Of a stretch of DNA of 40,755 bases, positions 7,786 through 16,238 are shown piece by piece. Position 1 is the stretch's first letter; the number at the start of each line of letters is the position of its first letter. The notes beneath the pieces were generated by a model. That model ran no database searches, was not told the DNA's origin, and saw only the letters and a list, made by a program, of their open reading frames with translations. A program made the translations under genes and the position numbers. Source of the stretch: an uncultured Ferrimonas sp. (GTDB taxonomy: Bacteria > Pseudomonadota > Gammaproteobacteria > Enterobacterales > Shewanellaceae); assembly GCF_947489035.1 (NCBI RefSeq), contig NZ_CANLCI010000035.1, positions 1 through 40,755 on the forward strand. Reading direction: 5' to 3'.

Positions 7786-10035
7786 ATGTTGAAAGGTTGG
7801 ATGTTCGGAGCGCTGACGCTGTTGCTGTCGGCGCTTTTTAGTGGCGCGCAGGCACAGCCGCGATTAAAGGTTGGGGTGGCGCTGTCGGGTGGCGGCGCTA
7901 AGGGCGCCGCACACGTGGGGGTGTTGCGGGTGCTGGAACAGCATCAGATCCCGGTGGATTACATCGCAGGCACCTCGATGGGGGCCTACGTGGCAACGTT
8001 GTACTCGTTGGGCTATTCCGTTGACGAGATTGAGCAGCGGCTGATCACGCTGGATTTCAGCCAAGGTTTTTCCGACACCATTCCCCGCCAAGATTTAAGC
8101 CTGCGTGAAAAACTGCACCGCGACCAATATCCAGTCGAGCTTAAAATCGGCTTTGAGCAGAGCAAGCTCAAGTTCGCCAAAGGCGCATTAGAGGGGCAGC
8201 GGATGGCGTCGTTACTGCGCCGTTCAATCGGTGCTGTGCCCAGCGTCGATCACTTCGATCAGCTGCCGATCCCACTGCGTACCATCGCCACCGATCTGAG
8301 CGATCGTTCGGAAGTGATCATCGACTCGGGCGACTTTGTTAGCGCGATGCAGGCCAGCATGGCGGTGCCCGGTGCCTTGGCGCCGGTTGAGCGCAATGGC
8401 CGTTTGCTGGTGGACGGCGGCCTTGCCAATAACATGCCGGTGCAGGTGGTGCGCGACATGGGCGCCGATGTGGTGATCGCGGTGGATATTGGCTCGCCGC
8501 TGAAAGCGGAAGATCAGCTTAATTCGCTGTTTGATGTGCTGGATCAGCTCTCCAGCTACCTGACGATTTTATCGCGGGATCAACAGGTGGCGCTGATGCA
8601 GCCACAGGACGTGTTGGTGGTGCCCAACATTGAGGGCGTGGGCACCACCGATTTCGAGTTGATGGGGCAGATGATCCCCCGCGGGGAAACGGCGATGGCG
8701 GCGCAAGTGCAGCAACTGGCCCGTTATGCCTTGTCGGCAAGTGCTTATCAGCAACTGTTGGCGCAGCGGCAGCAGGCGCACCAACAGCTGCTGGTGCAGA
8801 ACCAAGTGCTGACCGCAGTGAAGCTGGATAACCAATCTTGGGTTAAAGATGAAGTGATCCTTGAGGCGCTAGAGCTGCCCGTGGGCAGCCAACCCAGCAG
8901 CGATGCGGTGGATGCGGCCGTGGCGCGGGTGTACGCCATTAACGACTTTGCGCGGGTGGACGCGGCGCTGCAACAGGGCGAACAGGGGCAGGTGCTGACG
9001 CTGACCACCAAGGGCAAAGATTGGGGCCCGAACATGTTCGATTTGGGGCTGCGCTTAGAAGATAACTTCGATGATTCCATCAACTGGGAAATCGGTTTGG
9101 CGCTGACCTCGAATAACGTGGGGCCGTTGGATGGCCAGTGGCGCAACACTTTGAACCTCGGCAGCAACCGCCGTCTGGTGTCGGAGTATTACCAGCCGTT
9201 GGACGATCTGCGCTACAGCTTTGCCATTGCCAGCATTGAGTTTCAGCAGCGCGAGTGGGATGCGTTCTCCAGTGATGGCGCCGAACGCTTGGCGCAGCTT
9301 GAGCAAGAGAAGCTGGCGCTGCGGCTTGGGGTTGGGGTTAACCTTGGCAATGCCGCCCAGCTGCAGTTGGCGTACAACTACGAAGACGGTGCCTTTAAGC
9401 CCGAATTGGGCAGCGAACCCTTTGATCAGCGTCAGCGCTACTGGCGTCGTGGGGTGGAGATCCTGTTTGGTTACGATCAACTGGATACCGCCCTGTTTCC
9501 AAGTTCTGGCAGCGCGTGGCAGCTGCAAGCGTTGCAGATCCACGGCAGCAGTGACGATCAAGGCAGCGACAGCGAAGACGGCAGCGCTAATTTTTGGGTC
9601 TATCGCGGCGGCTGGTTAGGGGCCAATCAATTTGGTCCCCACGGGATCTTCGCCAAAGCCGATCTGGTGCTGGCCAGCAAGGACATCACCTCAATCACCC
9701 ACTTCACTACCGCTGGCGGCTTCTTAGATCTGTCGGGTTTCTATCGCGATGCGCTTTATGGCAACCACAAGGTGCTGACCGCAGCGGGTTACTACTTTGA
9801 TTTAGGCAAGCAGACGATCACCGGCGAATGGCCGCTGAAAGTGGGCATGTCGTTGGAGGCGGGCAACGTGTGGCTGAACCGCGACGACATCGACCGCGAC
9901 GATCTGATCTACGCGGGCAGCGTGTTTGTTGGCGCTGAAACCGATTTGGGTAATTTGTCGTTTGGGCTGGGCTATAACGATCGCCACCAAACCAGCCTCT
10001 ATTTGACCTTTGGTCATGCCATTCATCAACGTTAA
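7786..10035 (+). CDS. Patatin-like phospholipase with C-terminal outer-membrane barrel (type Vd)
   Basis: This is a 749-residue exported lipase. Residues 1-23 form a signal peptide ending in GAQA. The patatin domain follows: oxyanion motif GGGAKG at 35-40, nucleophile elbow GTSMG with Ser64, and catalytic Asp210 in VDGG. After it comes a POTRA-like stretch (about residues 345-410, SWVKDEVILEALELPVG...) and then a BamA/Omp85-type 'surface antigen' beta-barrel to the end (LGYNDRHQTSLYLTFG). This order is that of type Vd autotransporters such as PlpD of Pseudomonas aeruginosa, where the lipase is carried to the cell surface by its own barrel. All catalytic residues are present. It is followed nine bases later by the MOSC gene, probably co-transcribed. 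Substrate and host relevance cannot be read from the sequence. Confidence 0.92.
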   Translation: MLKGWMFGALTLLLSALFSGAQAQPRLKVGVALSGGGAKGAAHVGVLRVLEQHQIPVDYIAGTSMGAYVATLYSLGYSVDEIEQRLITLDFSQGFSDTIPRQDLSLREKLHRDQYPVELKIGFEQSKLKFAKGALEGQRMASLLRRSIGAVPSVDHFDQLPIPLRTIATDLSDRSEVIIDSGDFVSAMQASMAVPGALAPVERNGRLLVDGGLANNMPVQVVRDMGADVVIAVDIGSPLKAEDQLNSLFDVLDQLSSYLTILSRDQQVALMQPQDVLVVPNIEGVGTTDFELMGQMIPRGETAMAAQVQQLARYALSASAYQQLLAQRQQAHQQLLVQNQVLTAVKLDNQSWVKDEVILEALELPVGSQPSSDAVDAAVARVYAINDFARVDAALQQGEQGQVLTLTTKGKDWGPNMFDLGLRLEDNFDDSINWEIGLALTSNNVGPLDGQWRNTLNLGSNRRLVSEYYQPLDDLRYSFAIASIEFQQREWDAFSSDGAERLAQLEQEKLALRLGVGVNLGNAAQLQLAYNYEDGAFKPELGSEPFDQRQRYWRRGVEILFGYDQLDTALFPSSGSAWQLQALQIHGSSDDQGSDSEDGSANFWVYRGGWLGANQFGPHGIFAKADLVLASKDITSITHFTTAGGFLDLSGFYRDALYGNHKVLTAAGYYFDLGKQTITGEWPLKVGMSLEAGNVWLNRDDIDRDDLIYAGSVFVGAETDLGNLSFGLGYNDRHQTSLYLTFGHAIHQR

Positions 10036-10044
10036 GGGATCCGT

Positions 10045-10878
10045 ATGAGCCAAATAACCGAATTGTGGATCTACCCAGTGAAAGGGCTAGCGGGGATCTC
10101 GGTGGCTGAAGCGCAGCTGGATGCGACCGGCTTGCGCTGGGATCGACACTGGATGGTGGTGGACGATCGCGGCCGCTTTGTGACCCAGCGGCAACTGCCA
10201 CAGATGGCCACAGTACACACCGCTTTGACGTCGGATGCGCTGATCTTAAGCCACCCCAGCCAAGCGCAACCACTGCGAGTGGCGCTGGCGGAGTCAACCG
10301 CCGCGCGGTCAACCGCGGTACGGGTGTGGGATGACCGCGTTGAAGCCGACTGCATTGACGCGGCAGGGGGGTGGTTAACCCAAGCGCTGCAAAGCCGCCG
10401 ACCGCTGCACTTGGTGCGTTTTGCGGCGACCTCGGCACGGCCGGTATCGGCGAAGTACTTAGGCGAGCAAGAACGCAGCCACACCCACTTTGCCGATGGC
10501 TATCCGGTGTTGGTGGCCAACCAGCAAACCTTGGCGCTGCTGAACGACACCCTGGCGCAAGCGGGTGAGCACACCGTGCCGATGAGCCGTTTTCGTGCCA
10601 ACGTGGTGATGGATGATCTTGGCGGTGCCAACGCCGAATTGGCGCAGCAAGATCTGCACGGTGAGGCGGTGATCTTAGGCATTCGCAAACCCTGCGAACG
10701 CTGCCCCGTGACCCGCATTGATCAGCTCAGCGGCGAGCGTCAGCATCCGCAGCAGCCGTTGCCCGCCTTGATGAGCATCAACCCGCTGGAGAAAAAGGGC
10801 GCCTTCTTCGGCGGCAACGCCATCGTCTTGCAAACCGGCGTGATCCGCGTTGGCGACAGGTTGACGAGCAAACCGTAA
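10045..10878 (+). CDS. MOSC-domain protein, YcbX-like without ferredoxin domain
   Basis: This 277-residue protein has an N-terminal MOSC beta-barrel domain (ELWIYPVKGLAGISV, then LRWDRHWMVVDDRGRFVTQRQ) and a MOSC domain, where KPCERCPVTRID holds the conserved cysteine that binds the molybdenum cofactor. E. coli YcbX, which reduces N-hydroxylated compounds, carries an extra C-terminal 2Fe-2S domain of about 90 residues; here the protein ends at the MOSC domain. An external electron donor would therefore be needed if it is a reductase. A good AAGGGA is six bases before the ATG. It sits just downstream of the patatin gene with no evident functional link. Confidence 0.87.
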   Translation: MSQITELWIYPVKGLAGISVAEAQLDATGLRWDRHWMVVDDRGRFVTQRQLPQMATVHTALTSDALILSHPSQAQPLRVALAESTAARSTAVRVWDDRVEADCIDAAGGWLTQALQSRRPLHLVRFAATSARPVSAKYLGEQERSHTHFADGYPVLVANQQTLALLNDTLAQAGEHTVPMSRFRANVVMDDLGGANAELAQQDLHGEAVILGIRKPCERCPVTRIDQLSGERQHPQQPLPALMSINPLEKKGAFFGGNAIVLQTGVIRVGDRLTSKP

Positions 10879-10890
10879 CGGTAAGCGCTT

Positions 10891-10925
10891 GTAGGTTTGA
10901 TTCGCCGCAGGCGTAATCGAACAAG
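10891..10925 (+). repeat. REP hairpin 1
   Basis: GTAGG is followed by an imperfect palindrome, with left arm TTTGATTCGCC, loop GCA and right arm GGCGTAATCGAA. The GTAG foot is the hallmark of REP sequences mobilised by RAYT (TnpA-REP) transposases. It is one of three direct copies here, with an inverted partner at 10970-11005. Confidence 0.75.
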
Positions 10926-10969
10926 GCTGGCGGTGCAGCAGCAACCGTGGGTGTCGCCATCTCGGCATG

Positions 10970-11005
10970 GTCACGTTACGCCCAAGAGCGGCTAACGTGA
11001 CCTAC
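10970..11005 (-). repeat. Inverted REP hairpin 1 (BIME partner)
   Basis: Read on the minus strand this is GTAGG-TCACGTTAGCC-...-GGCGTAACGTGA. It has the same GTAGG foot and the same TTAGCC/GGCGTAA core as the direct copies, but different, mutually complementary arm tips (CACG/CGTG in place of TTGA/TCGAA). Perfect 9-bp pairing of GTCACGTTA with TAACGTGAC is seen. Together with hairpin 1 it forms a head-to-head BIME. Confidence 0.72.
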
Positions 11006-11036
11006 AAGATAGGTAGATGCAGGCAGAAGTAGACAA

Positions 11037-11070
11037 GTAGGTTTGATTAGCCACAGGCGTAATCGAACAA
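11037..11070 (+). repeat. REP hairpin 2
   Basis: This second direct copy starts 146 bases after the first, with the loop changed from GCA to ACA (left arm TTTGATTAGCC, right arm GGCGTAATCGAAC). The roughly 45 bases after it (GGCGGTGCAGCAGCAACCGT and on) also repeat those after copy 1, so the whole BIME is tandemly duplicated. Confidence 0.75.
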
Positions 11071-11115
11071 GAGAGGCGGTGCAGCAGCAACCGTGGGTGT
11101 CGCCACCGCAGCATC

Positions 11116-11151
11116 GTCACGTTCCGCCTAAGAGCGGCTACCGTGATCGAC
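11116..11151 (-). repeat. Inverted REP hairpin 2, degenerate
   Basis: This is the partner of REP hairpin 2 and homologous to 10970-11005, with several changes: the foot reads GTCG instead of GTAG, and the arms hold mismatches. It appears to be a decaying copy of the BIME. Confidence 0.65.
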
Positions 11152-11188
11152 AAAGCTGAGCCTATCGAGTTGTCGCCATAAAGCACCC

Positions 11189-11222
11189 GTAGGTTTGATT
11201 AGCCGCAGGCGTAATCGAACAA
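11189..11222 (+). repeat. REP hairpin 3, singleton
   Basis: This third direct copy has foot GTAGG, left arm TTTGATTAGCC, loop GCA and right arm GGCGTAATCGAAC, and has no inverted partner. It lies 24 bases before the pnt terminator. The gene-free stretch 10879-11307 contains the REP cluster and that terminator; I see no coding sequence in it. Confidence 0.75.
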
Positions 11223-11240
11223 TGGTGCGATAAGATCGCC

Positions 11241-11273
11241 ATAAAAAAGCCCCGCATCATCGATGCGGGGCTT
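11241..11273 (-). terminator. Rho-independent terminator of the pnt operon
   Basis: AAGCCCCGCAT pairs with ATGCGGGGCTT around a five-base loop. On the minus strand it is followed by TTTTTTAT, 35 bases past the pntB stop. Confidence 0.92.
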
Positions 11274-11307
11274 GTTGTTACTGGCAGCTTAAGACGGGCA
11301 ATCGCGT

Positions 11308-12696
11308 TTAAGCGTCCGCCTCTTTCAAGCTGGCGGTCAGTTCCACAATGGCTTTTTTGCCATCGCCAAACAGCATCAGCGCGTTGTCTTTGGCGAACAG
11401 TGGGTTTGGCAAGCCAGCAAAACCTGGGCTGAGGGAACGCTTAACGATAATGACGTTGCGCGCCTTATCCACGTTCAGAATGGGCATGCCGTAGATTGGG
11501 CTGCCTTTGTCTTCCCGCGCCATTGGGTTGGTAACGTCGTTGGCACCAATCACAATCGCCACATCGGTTTGCTCAAACTGCGGGTTGATCTCGTCCATCT
11601 CAACCAGCTGCTCGTACGGCACTTCGGCTTCCGCCAGCAACACGTTCATGTGGCCCGGCATCCGCCCAGCAACAGGGTGAATGGCGTACTTCACGTCGGT
11701 ACCACGGGCTTCCATTACGCTGGCCAGTTCACGTACCGCGTGCTGAGCCTGCGCCATGGCTAAGCCGTAACCAGGAACAATCACAACGCGCTCGGCGGTT
11801 TCCAGCATCATCGCCACTTCATCCGGCGAAGAGGAGCGCACTTTACCGGCGTACACTTCGTCGGCGTCGATCTTCTCGCCGCCTTCCGCCATCACCCCAA
11901 ACAACACATTGGTGAGCGAGCGGTTCATCGCTTTACACATGATCTGGGTCAGGATCAGCCCCGATGCGCCAACCAGTGAACCCGCAACAATCAAGACGGT
12001 GTTGCCGCTGATGAAACCTGCGGTGGCCGCCGCAATACCAGAGTAAGAGTTCAGCAGGGCGATAACCACCGGCATGTCGGCGCCGCCGATTGGGGTGACC
12101 AAGGCCAAGCCCAGCACCAAGGCCACCAGCATCAACAACACAATCAGCAAGCCGCTTGGGCTGTTGGTGTGCAGCATAACCAGCAACAGGCCAACCGCCA
12201 GCAGCGCGCCATTGCCTAGGGTGCCGCCGGGGATCTTGATGGTGCCGTCATTGAAAATTTTCAGCTCTTTGAGTTTGCCAAAGGCAACAAAAGAACCCGA
12301 TAGGGTAACCGCACCAATCAGTACGGTGATGGCGATCGACAGCTGCGCAACGGTGTTGCTGTCCATGGACGGATCCGCCACGTTGGCCAGCGCCACAAAC
12401 AAAGAGGCGCCACCACCAAAGCCGTTTAACGTCGCCACCATTTCGGGCATCGAGGTCATCTGCACCTTGCGGGCTAAGTAAGCGCCGATGCCGCCACCGA
12501 TGATCATGCCCACAATGATCCAGCTGTAGCTGAGGATCTGTTGGTCCAGCAGGGTAACCACCACGGCCACCAGCATACCGATGGAGGACAGTTGGTTGCC
12601 TTTAACCGCGGTGCGCGGTTTGGTCAGATTTTTGATGCCGAGAATAAACAGCACCGCCGCCACTAAATAGGCGATGTAAACCAGAGTTGTGCTCAT
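11308..12696 (-). CDS. pntB: NAD(P) transhydrogenase subunit beta
   Basis: This is the 462-residue beta subunit of the proton-translocating transhydrogenase, which uses the proton gradient to drive NADPH formation from NADH. The N-terminal part is a bundle of membrane helices (from YIAYLVAAVLFILGIKNLTK on). The C-terminal dIII domain binds NADP: VPGYGLAMAQAQHAV is the glycine-rich loop, followed by IHPVAGRMPGHMNVLLAEA and VIVIGANDVTNP. Length and motifs match the family. It is last in the pntA1-pntA2-pntB operon; AAGGAA inside the end of pntA2 serves as its ribosome binding site, and the terminator follows. Confidence 0.97.
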   Translation of the reverse strand: MSTTLVYIAYLVAAVLFILGIKNLTKPRTAVKGNQLSSIGMLVAVVVTLLDQQILSYSWIIVGMIIGGGIGAYLARKVQMTSMPEMVATLNGFGGGASLFVALANVADPSMDSNTVAQLSIAITVLIGAVTLSGSFVAFGKLKELKIFNDGTIKIPGGTLGNGALLAVGLLLVMLHTNSPSGLLIVLLMLVALVLGLALVTPIGGADMPVVIALLNSYSGIAAATAGFISGNTVLIVAGSLVGASGLILTQIMCKAMNRSLTNVLFGVMAEGGEKIDADEVYAGKVRSSSPDEVAMMLETAERVVIVPGYGLAMAQAQHAVRELASVMEARGTDVKYAIHPVAGRMPGHMNVLLAEAEVPYEQLVEMDEINPQFEQTDVAIVIGANDVTNPMAREDKGSPIYGMPILNVDKARNVIIVKRSLSPGFAGLPNPLFAKDNALMLFGDGKKAIVELTASLKEADA

Positions 12697-12702
12697 TATC
12701 GC

Positions 12703-12978
12703 TTATTTCCTTTTAAACATCGCCAGCATGCGGTTGGTAACCATGTAGCCACCCACCACGTTGATGGTGGCCAACACCACCGCCAAGAACCCCAAGAAGT
12801 TAACCCAAGCGCCTGCGCCAGAACCCGCCGCCAACAGGGCACCCACTAAGGTGATGCCAGAGATGGCGTTCGATGCCGACATCAGCGGCGTGTGCAGCGT
12901 TGGCGGCACCTTGGTGATCAGTTCAACCCCTAAAAACAGGGCGACCACGAAGATGGTGATCAGCAGTAACAGATCCAT
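12703..12978 (-). CDS. pntA2: NAD(P) transhydrogenase subunit alpha 2 (membrane part)
   Basis: This small 91-residue membrane protein corresponds to the C-terminal membrane segment that is fused to PntA in E. coli. It has three hydrophobic helices (LLLITIFVVALFLGVELI, SGITLVGALLAAGS, FLGFLAVVLATINVVGGY). A longer frame opens at 13017, but that part overlaps pntA1; the ATG at 12978 has AGGAGG nine bases upstream and gives the usual MDLLLLI start. One base separates it from the pntA1 stop, and six from pntB. The split-alpha layout, as in Rhodospirillum rubrum, differs from the fused enteric gene. Confidence 0.95.
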   Translation of the reverse strand: MDLLLLITIFVVALFLGVELITKVPPTLHTPLMSASNAISGITLVGALLAAGSGAGAWVNFLGFLAVVLATINVVGGYMVTNRMLAMFKRK

Positions 12979-12979
12979 A

Positions 12980-14173
12980 TTATTTTGCCTCCTCGGTGGC
13001 GGTTTCTGCGGTCTCAACCGGCGTTAACGCCGGCAGGTTGAGCAGCGCTCGTAAGCGAGCATTGACCACTTCGCCGTTATGGCTGATGGTGGTGTCGCGC
13101 ACGATTTCGTCGTCAAAATCCCAGTTCAGTCCCTCAGGGGTGGCCATCAGGCTAAGCAGGTTGGTTAGGTTGGTGCCAAACATCTGGCTGGCGTGGTTGG
13201 GCACGGTCGCCGCCACATTTTGTGGGCCGATGATGGTTACCCCGTGGTGTTGCACGGTTTTGCCGGATTCGGTCAGTTCGCAGTTGCCGCCGGTTTCCGC
13301 CGCCAAATCGACAATGATGGCGCCGGGCTTCATCTTGTTCAGCTGCGCTTCGGTGATCAGCACCGGCGCTTTGCGGCCAGGGATGGCCGCGGTGGTGATA
13401 ACCACGTCTTGCTGCGCCAACACGTCGGCCATCGCCGCTTGCTGCTTGGCGATAAATTCGGCGCTTTGTTCTTTGGCGTAACCGCCTTTGGTTTCGGTGT
13501 TTTCCGCTTCGATGTTGAGTTCAACCGGACGGGCACCAACCGACAGGATCTGCTCACGAGCCGCCGGGCGAATGTCGTAGGCTTCCACCACACCGCCTAA
13601 GCGTTTGGCGGTGGCACAGGCTTGTAAGCCAGCCACACCCACGCCCATCACAAACACGCGGGCGGGTTTTAAGGTGCCCGCGGCGGTCATCATCATCGGG
13701 AACAACTGCGGCGCATTGGCCGCGCCCATCAAGACGGCTTTGTACCCGGCGATGGTGGCGTTGCTTGAGAGTACGTCCATTGATTGTGCGCGGGTGATCC
13801 GTGGCACCAGCTCAAGGGCGATGCCGTTGATCTGGTGCTCGGCTAAGATCGACGCCACGGCCGGGTTGGCCAGCGGATCCATCATCGAGATAAAGGTTTG
13901 CCCCTTATGCAGCTGCGGCAGCAGCTTGATCAGCGCATCGCCGTGGCCGGTCAGAGACAACACCACTTCGGCATCGGCAACGGTGGCCGTCAGATCGGTG
14001 GCAATGGTGGCACCGGCGGCAACGTAGTCGTCATCGGTAAAGCCTGCCTTTAGGCCAGCACCGGTTTGCACGGTTACCGTTAGATCCGCTTTGGTCAACT
14101 TGGTGACGTTAGCAGGGATCAATGCCACTCGGGTTTCTCCCGGTTGGATCTCCTTAATCACAGCGATCTTCAC
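12980..14173 (-). CDS. pntA1: NAD(P) transhydrogenase subunit alpha 1 (NAD-binding)
   Basis: This 397-residue soluble dI domain binds NAD(H) on the cytoplasmic face. It begins MKIAVIKEIQPGETRVALIP, related to alanine dehydrogenase, and carries the Rossmann motif VMGVGVAGLQACATAKRLGGVVEAYDIR near residue 175 and the signature around GGYAKEQSAEF. Translation starts at a GTG with AGGA seven bases upstream. It is the first gene of the pnt operon and divergent from cysJIH across a 280-base gap. The NADPH it helps make is used by CysJ and by GltB/GltD, both in this window. Confidence 0.96.
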   Translation of the reverse strand: MKIAVIKEIQPGETRVALIPANVTKLTKADLTVTVQTGAGLKAGFTDDDYVAAGATIATDLTATVADAEVVLSLTGHGDALIKLLPQLHKGQTFISMMDPLANPAVASILAEHQINGIALELVPRITRAQSMDVLSSNATIAGYKAVLMGAANAPQLFPMMMTAAGTLKPARVFVMGVGVAGLQACATAKRLGGVVEAYDIRPAAREQILSVGARPVELNIEAENTETKGGYAKEQSAEFIAKQQAAMADVLAQQDVVITTAAIPGRKAPVLITEAQLNKMKPGAIIVDLAAETGGNCELTESGKTVQHHGVTIIGPQNVAATVPNHASQMFGTNLTNLLSLMATPEGLNWDFDDEIVRDTTISHNGEVVNARLRALLNLPALTPVETAETATEEAK

Positions 14174-14453
14174 AATCAGGTCCTCTGGTTAGTGTTGGGT
14201 AGCGGCAGAGATTGCTCTGCAATGCTCACGATGCGCCCAGTTTCCCACGTAACCTTGATGCAACAAAGCGTTACCTTGGGATCGACAGACGATAAGAGCA
14301 ATCGAAAAAATAACTTACTTGGAAAAGGGTTAAGTTTAAACGCTCGTTCTAAACCTATATGCCTGTTTGTTATAAAAACATCAAAATAAGTATTTTTTGT
14401 TAATAGTTGCGCTCCCTACCCTAGTGACATCAATTACAGGAGTAGGTAGCAGC
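14174..14453. promoter_or_regulatory. Divergent pnt / cys control region
   Basis: This 280-base gap between the pntA1 and cysJ starts has an AT-rich core at about 14300-14410 (TTATAAAAACATC, TAAGTATTTTTTG) in an otherwise GC-rich window, as expected for promoters facing cysJ. A CysB site is expected for a cysJIH operon, but I cannot define one by eye. No stable hairpin or small gene was seen. Confidence 0.5.
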
Positions 14454-16238
14454 ATGCTGTTGAAAGAGTTGGAAGCTGGCGCTGGCATGCTGGCCCCAGA
14501 GCAGATCCAAACATTACGCACCCTAACCGCCGAGCTTTCGCCCACCCAAGCGGCGTGGCTGAGCGGTTATTTAGCGGCGGTGGCCAATCAGGGCAGCAGT
14601 GCCGCGCCGATGTTGGCCCCAGCGGCGGCGCCCCAAGCCACCTTAACCATTTTATACGGCAGCCAAACCGGCAATGGCCGCAGCGTGGCGCAGGCGTTAG
14701 CGCAACAGGCGCAAGCGCAGGGGCGGCAGGTGGCGTTGTTGTCGATGCAGGAATATAAGCCGAAGCAGTTAGCCAAAGAGCAGCAGTTGCTGCTGGTGGT
14801 GAGCACCCACGGCGAAGGCGATCCACCGGACGAGGCGATCGGCTTTCATAAATACCTGCTGGGCCAGCGTGCACCGCAGCTGGATACGCTCAGTTACAGC
14901 GTATTGGCGCTGGGGGATTCCAGCTATGAGCAGTTTTGCCAAACCGGCAAAGAGTTGGATCTGCGGTTAGCGGAACTGGGGGCGACTCGGTTAAGCCCGC
15001 GCATCGACTGCGATGTTGATTTTCAGCAAGACGCCAGCCAGTGGCAACAGGCGGTGCTGGCGGCATTGCCGACGGCAGAAACCGCGCCTGTTGCCGCCAA
15101 CAGTGGTGGCCAAGTGGTGCCGCTGGCCAGCGCTGTGGCCAGCCAGTACAGCAAAACCAACCCCTATGCAGCCGAGCTGATCGTGAGCCAGAAGATCAGC
15201 GGTCGCGCTTCGGCCAAAGACATCCGCCATGTGGAGATCGATCTGGGCGACAGCGGCATCAGCTATCACCCTGGGGATGCCCTTGGGGTGTGGCTGGATA
15301 ACGATCCGGAGTTGGTGAGCCAGATCCTAGCGACACTGGGACTGAGTGACGATGCCGAGTTGCGCCGTGCCTTAACCTGCGAGTACGAACTGACCCTGCT
15401 GAACCCCGCGGTGCTGCAAGGGTGGGCTCAGTTGGTGGCTCAGCCGGAACTCGATGCCCTGCTGGCCGACAGCAGTGCCCTGCGCCAGTTCATCACCAGT
15501 CACCAGCTGCTGGATGTGCTGCAGCGTTTTCCCGCCACCGACACCGCCATCAGCGCCGCGCAACTCACCGGCTTGCTGCGGAAGTTAACCCCGCGGCTGT
15601 ACTCGATCGCGTCGTCCCAAGCGGAAGTGGATAACGAAGTGCACCTGACCGTGGCGGAAGTCGCCAGTGAGCGTAACGGCGAAATCCGCCTCGGCAGCGT
15701 CAGTGGCGGCTTAGCACGGCGGCTGCAGGGGGGCGATCCATTGCGGGTGTTTGTGCAGCCTAATGCCCACTTCCGCTTGCCCAGTGATGACGACACCGCC
15801 GCGATCATGATCGGCCCCGGCACCGGCATCGCGCCTTTTCGTGCCTTTATGCAAGAACGCGACGCCCGTGGTGCCAGTGGCAAAAACTGGCTGTTTTTCG
15901 GCAACCCCACCTTCACCGACGATTTCCTCTACCAAGTGGAGTGGCAGCACTACCGCAAAAGCGGGCTGCTGAGCCGCATCGATCTGGCGTTTTCTCGTGA
16001 TCAAGCCGAGAAAATCTATGTGCAGGACCGACTGCAAGCCCACGGCGCTGAAGTGTTTTCGTGGTTAGAGCAGGGCGCCCACCTGTACCTGTGTGGCAAC
16101 GCCAGCCACATGGCCAAAGATGTGGAAGCAACGCTGCTGCGCATCATTCAACAGCACGGCCAGCAAGATCCACAGCAAGCCATGGAATACCTCGACCACC
16201 TGCGCCAGAGTCAGCGCTATCAGAAGGACGTTTACTGA
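14454..16238 (+). CDS. cysJ: NADPH-sulfite reductase flavoprotein subunit
   Basis: This 594-residue flavoprotein passes electrons from NADPH via FAD and FMN to CysI for reducing sulfite to sulfide. The N-terminal flavodoxin domain carries SQTGNGRS near residue 71. The FAD domain shows RLYSIASSQ, and the NADP domain has [12 protein letters not shown] near residue 454. The protein ends in KDVY, the conserved C-terminus. A longer frame opens at 14397, but the ATG at 14454 is preceded by AGGAG and gives the usual MLLKEL start. The stop overlaps the cysI start (TGATG), so the subunits are translationally coupled. Confidence 0.96.
   Translation: MLLKELEAGAGMLAPEQIQTLRTLTAELSPTQAAWLSGYLAAVANQGSSAAPMLAPAAAPQATLTILYGSQTGNGRSVAQALAQQAQAQGRQVALLSMQEYKPKQLAKEQQLLLVVSTHGEGDPPDEAIGFHKYLLGQRAPQLDTLSYSVLALGDSSYEQFCQTGKELDLRLAELGATRLSPRIDCDVDFQQDASQWQQAVLAALPTAETAPVAANSGGQVVPLASAVASQYSKTNPYAAELIVSQKISGRASAKDIRHVEIDLGDSGISYHPGDALGVWLDNDPELVSQILATLGLSDDAELRRALTCEYELTLLNPAVLQGWAQLVAQPELDALLADSSALRQFITSHQLLDVLQRFPATDTAISAAQLTGLLRKLTPRLYSIASSQAEVDNEVHLTVAEVASERNGEIRLGSVSGGLARRLQGGDPLRVFVQPNAHFRLPSDDDTAAIMIGPGTGIAPFRAFMQERDARGASGKNWLFFGNPTFTDDFLYQVEWQHYRKSGLLSRIDLAFSRDQAEKIYVQDRLQAHGAEVFSWLEQGAHLYLCGNASHMAKDVEATLLRIIQQHGQQDPQQAMEYLDHLRQSQRYQKDVY

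Noticed and set aside
9818..10438. A 206-residue minus-strand frame across the patatin/MOSC junction
   Set aside because: Pro/Arg/Ser-rich low-complexity product overlapping two well-supported genes on the other strand.
10891..11222. CRISPR array, because of three regularly placed repeats
   Set aside because: The repeats are hairpins with GTAG feet, spacings are about 150 bases and the spacers are themselves repeated; no cas gene is present.
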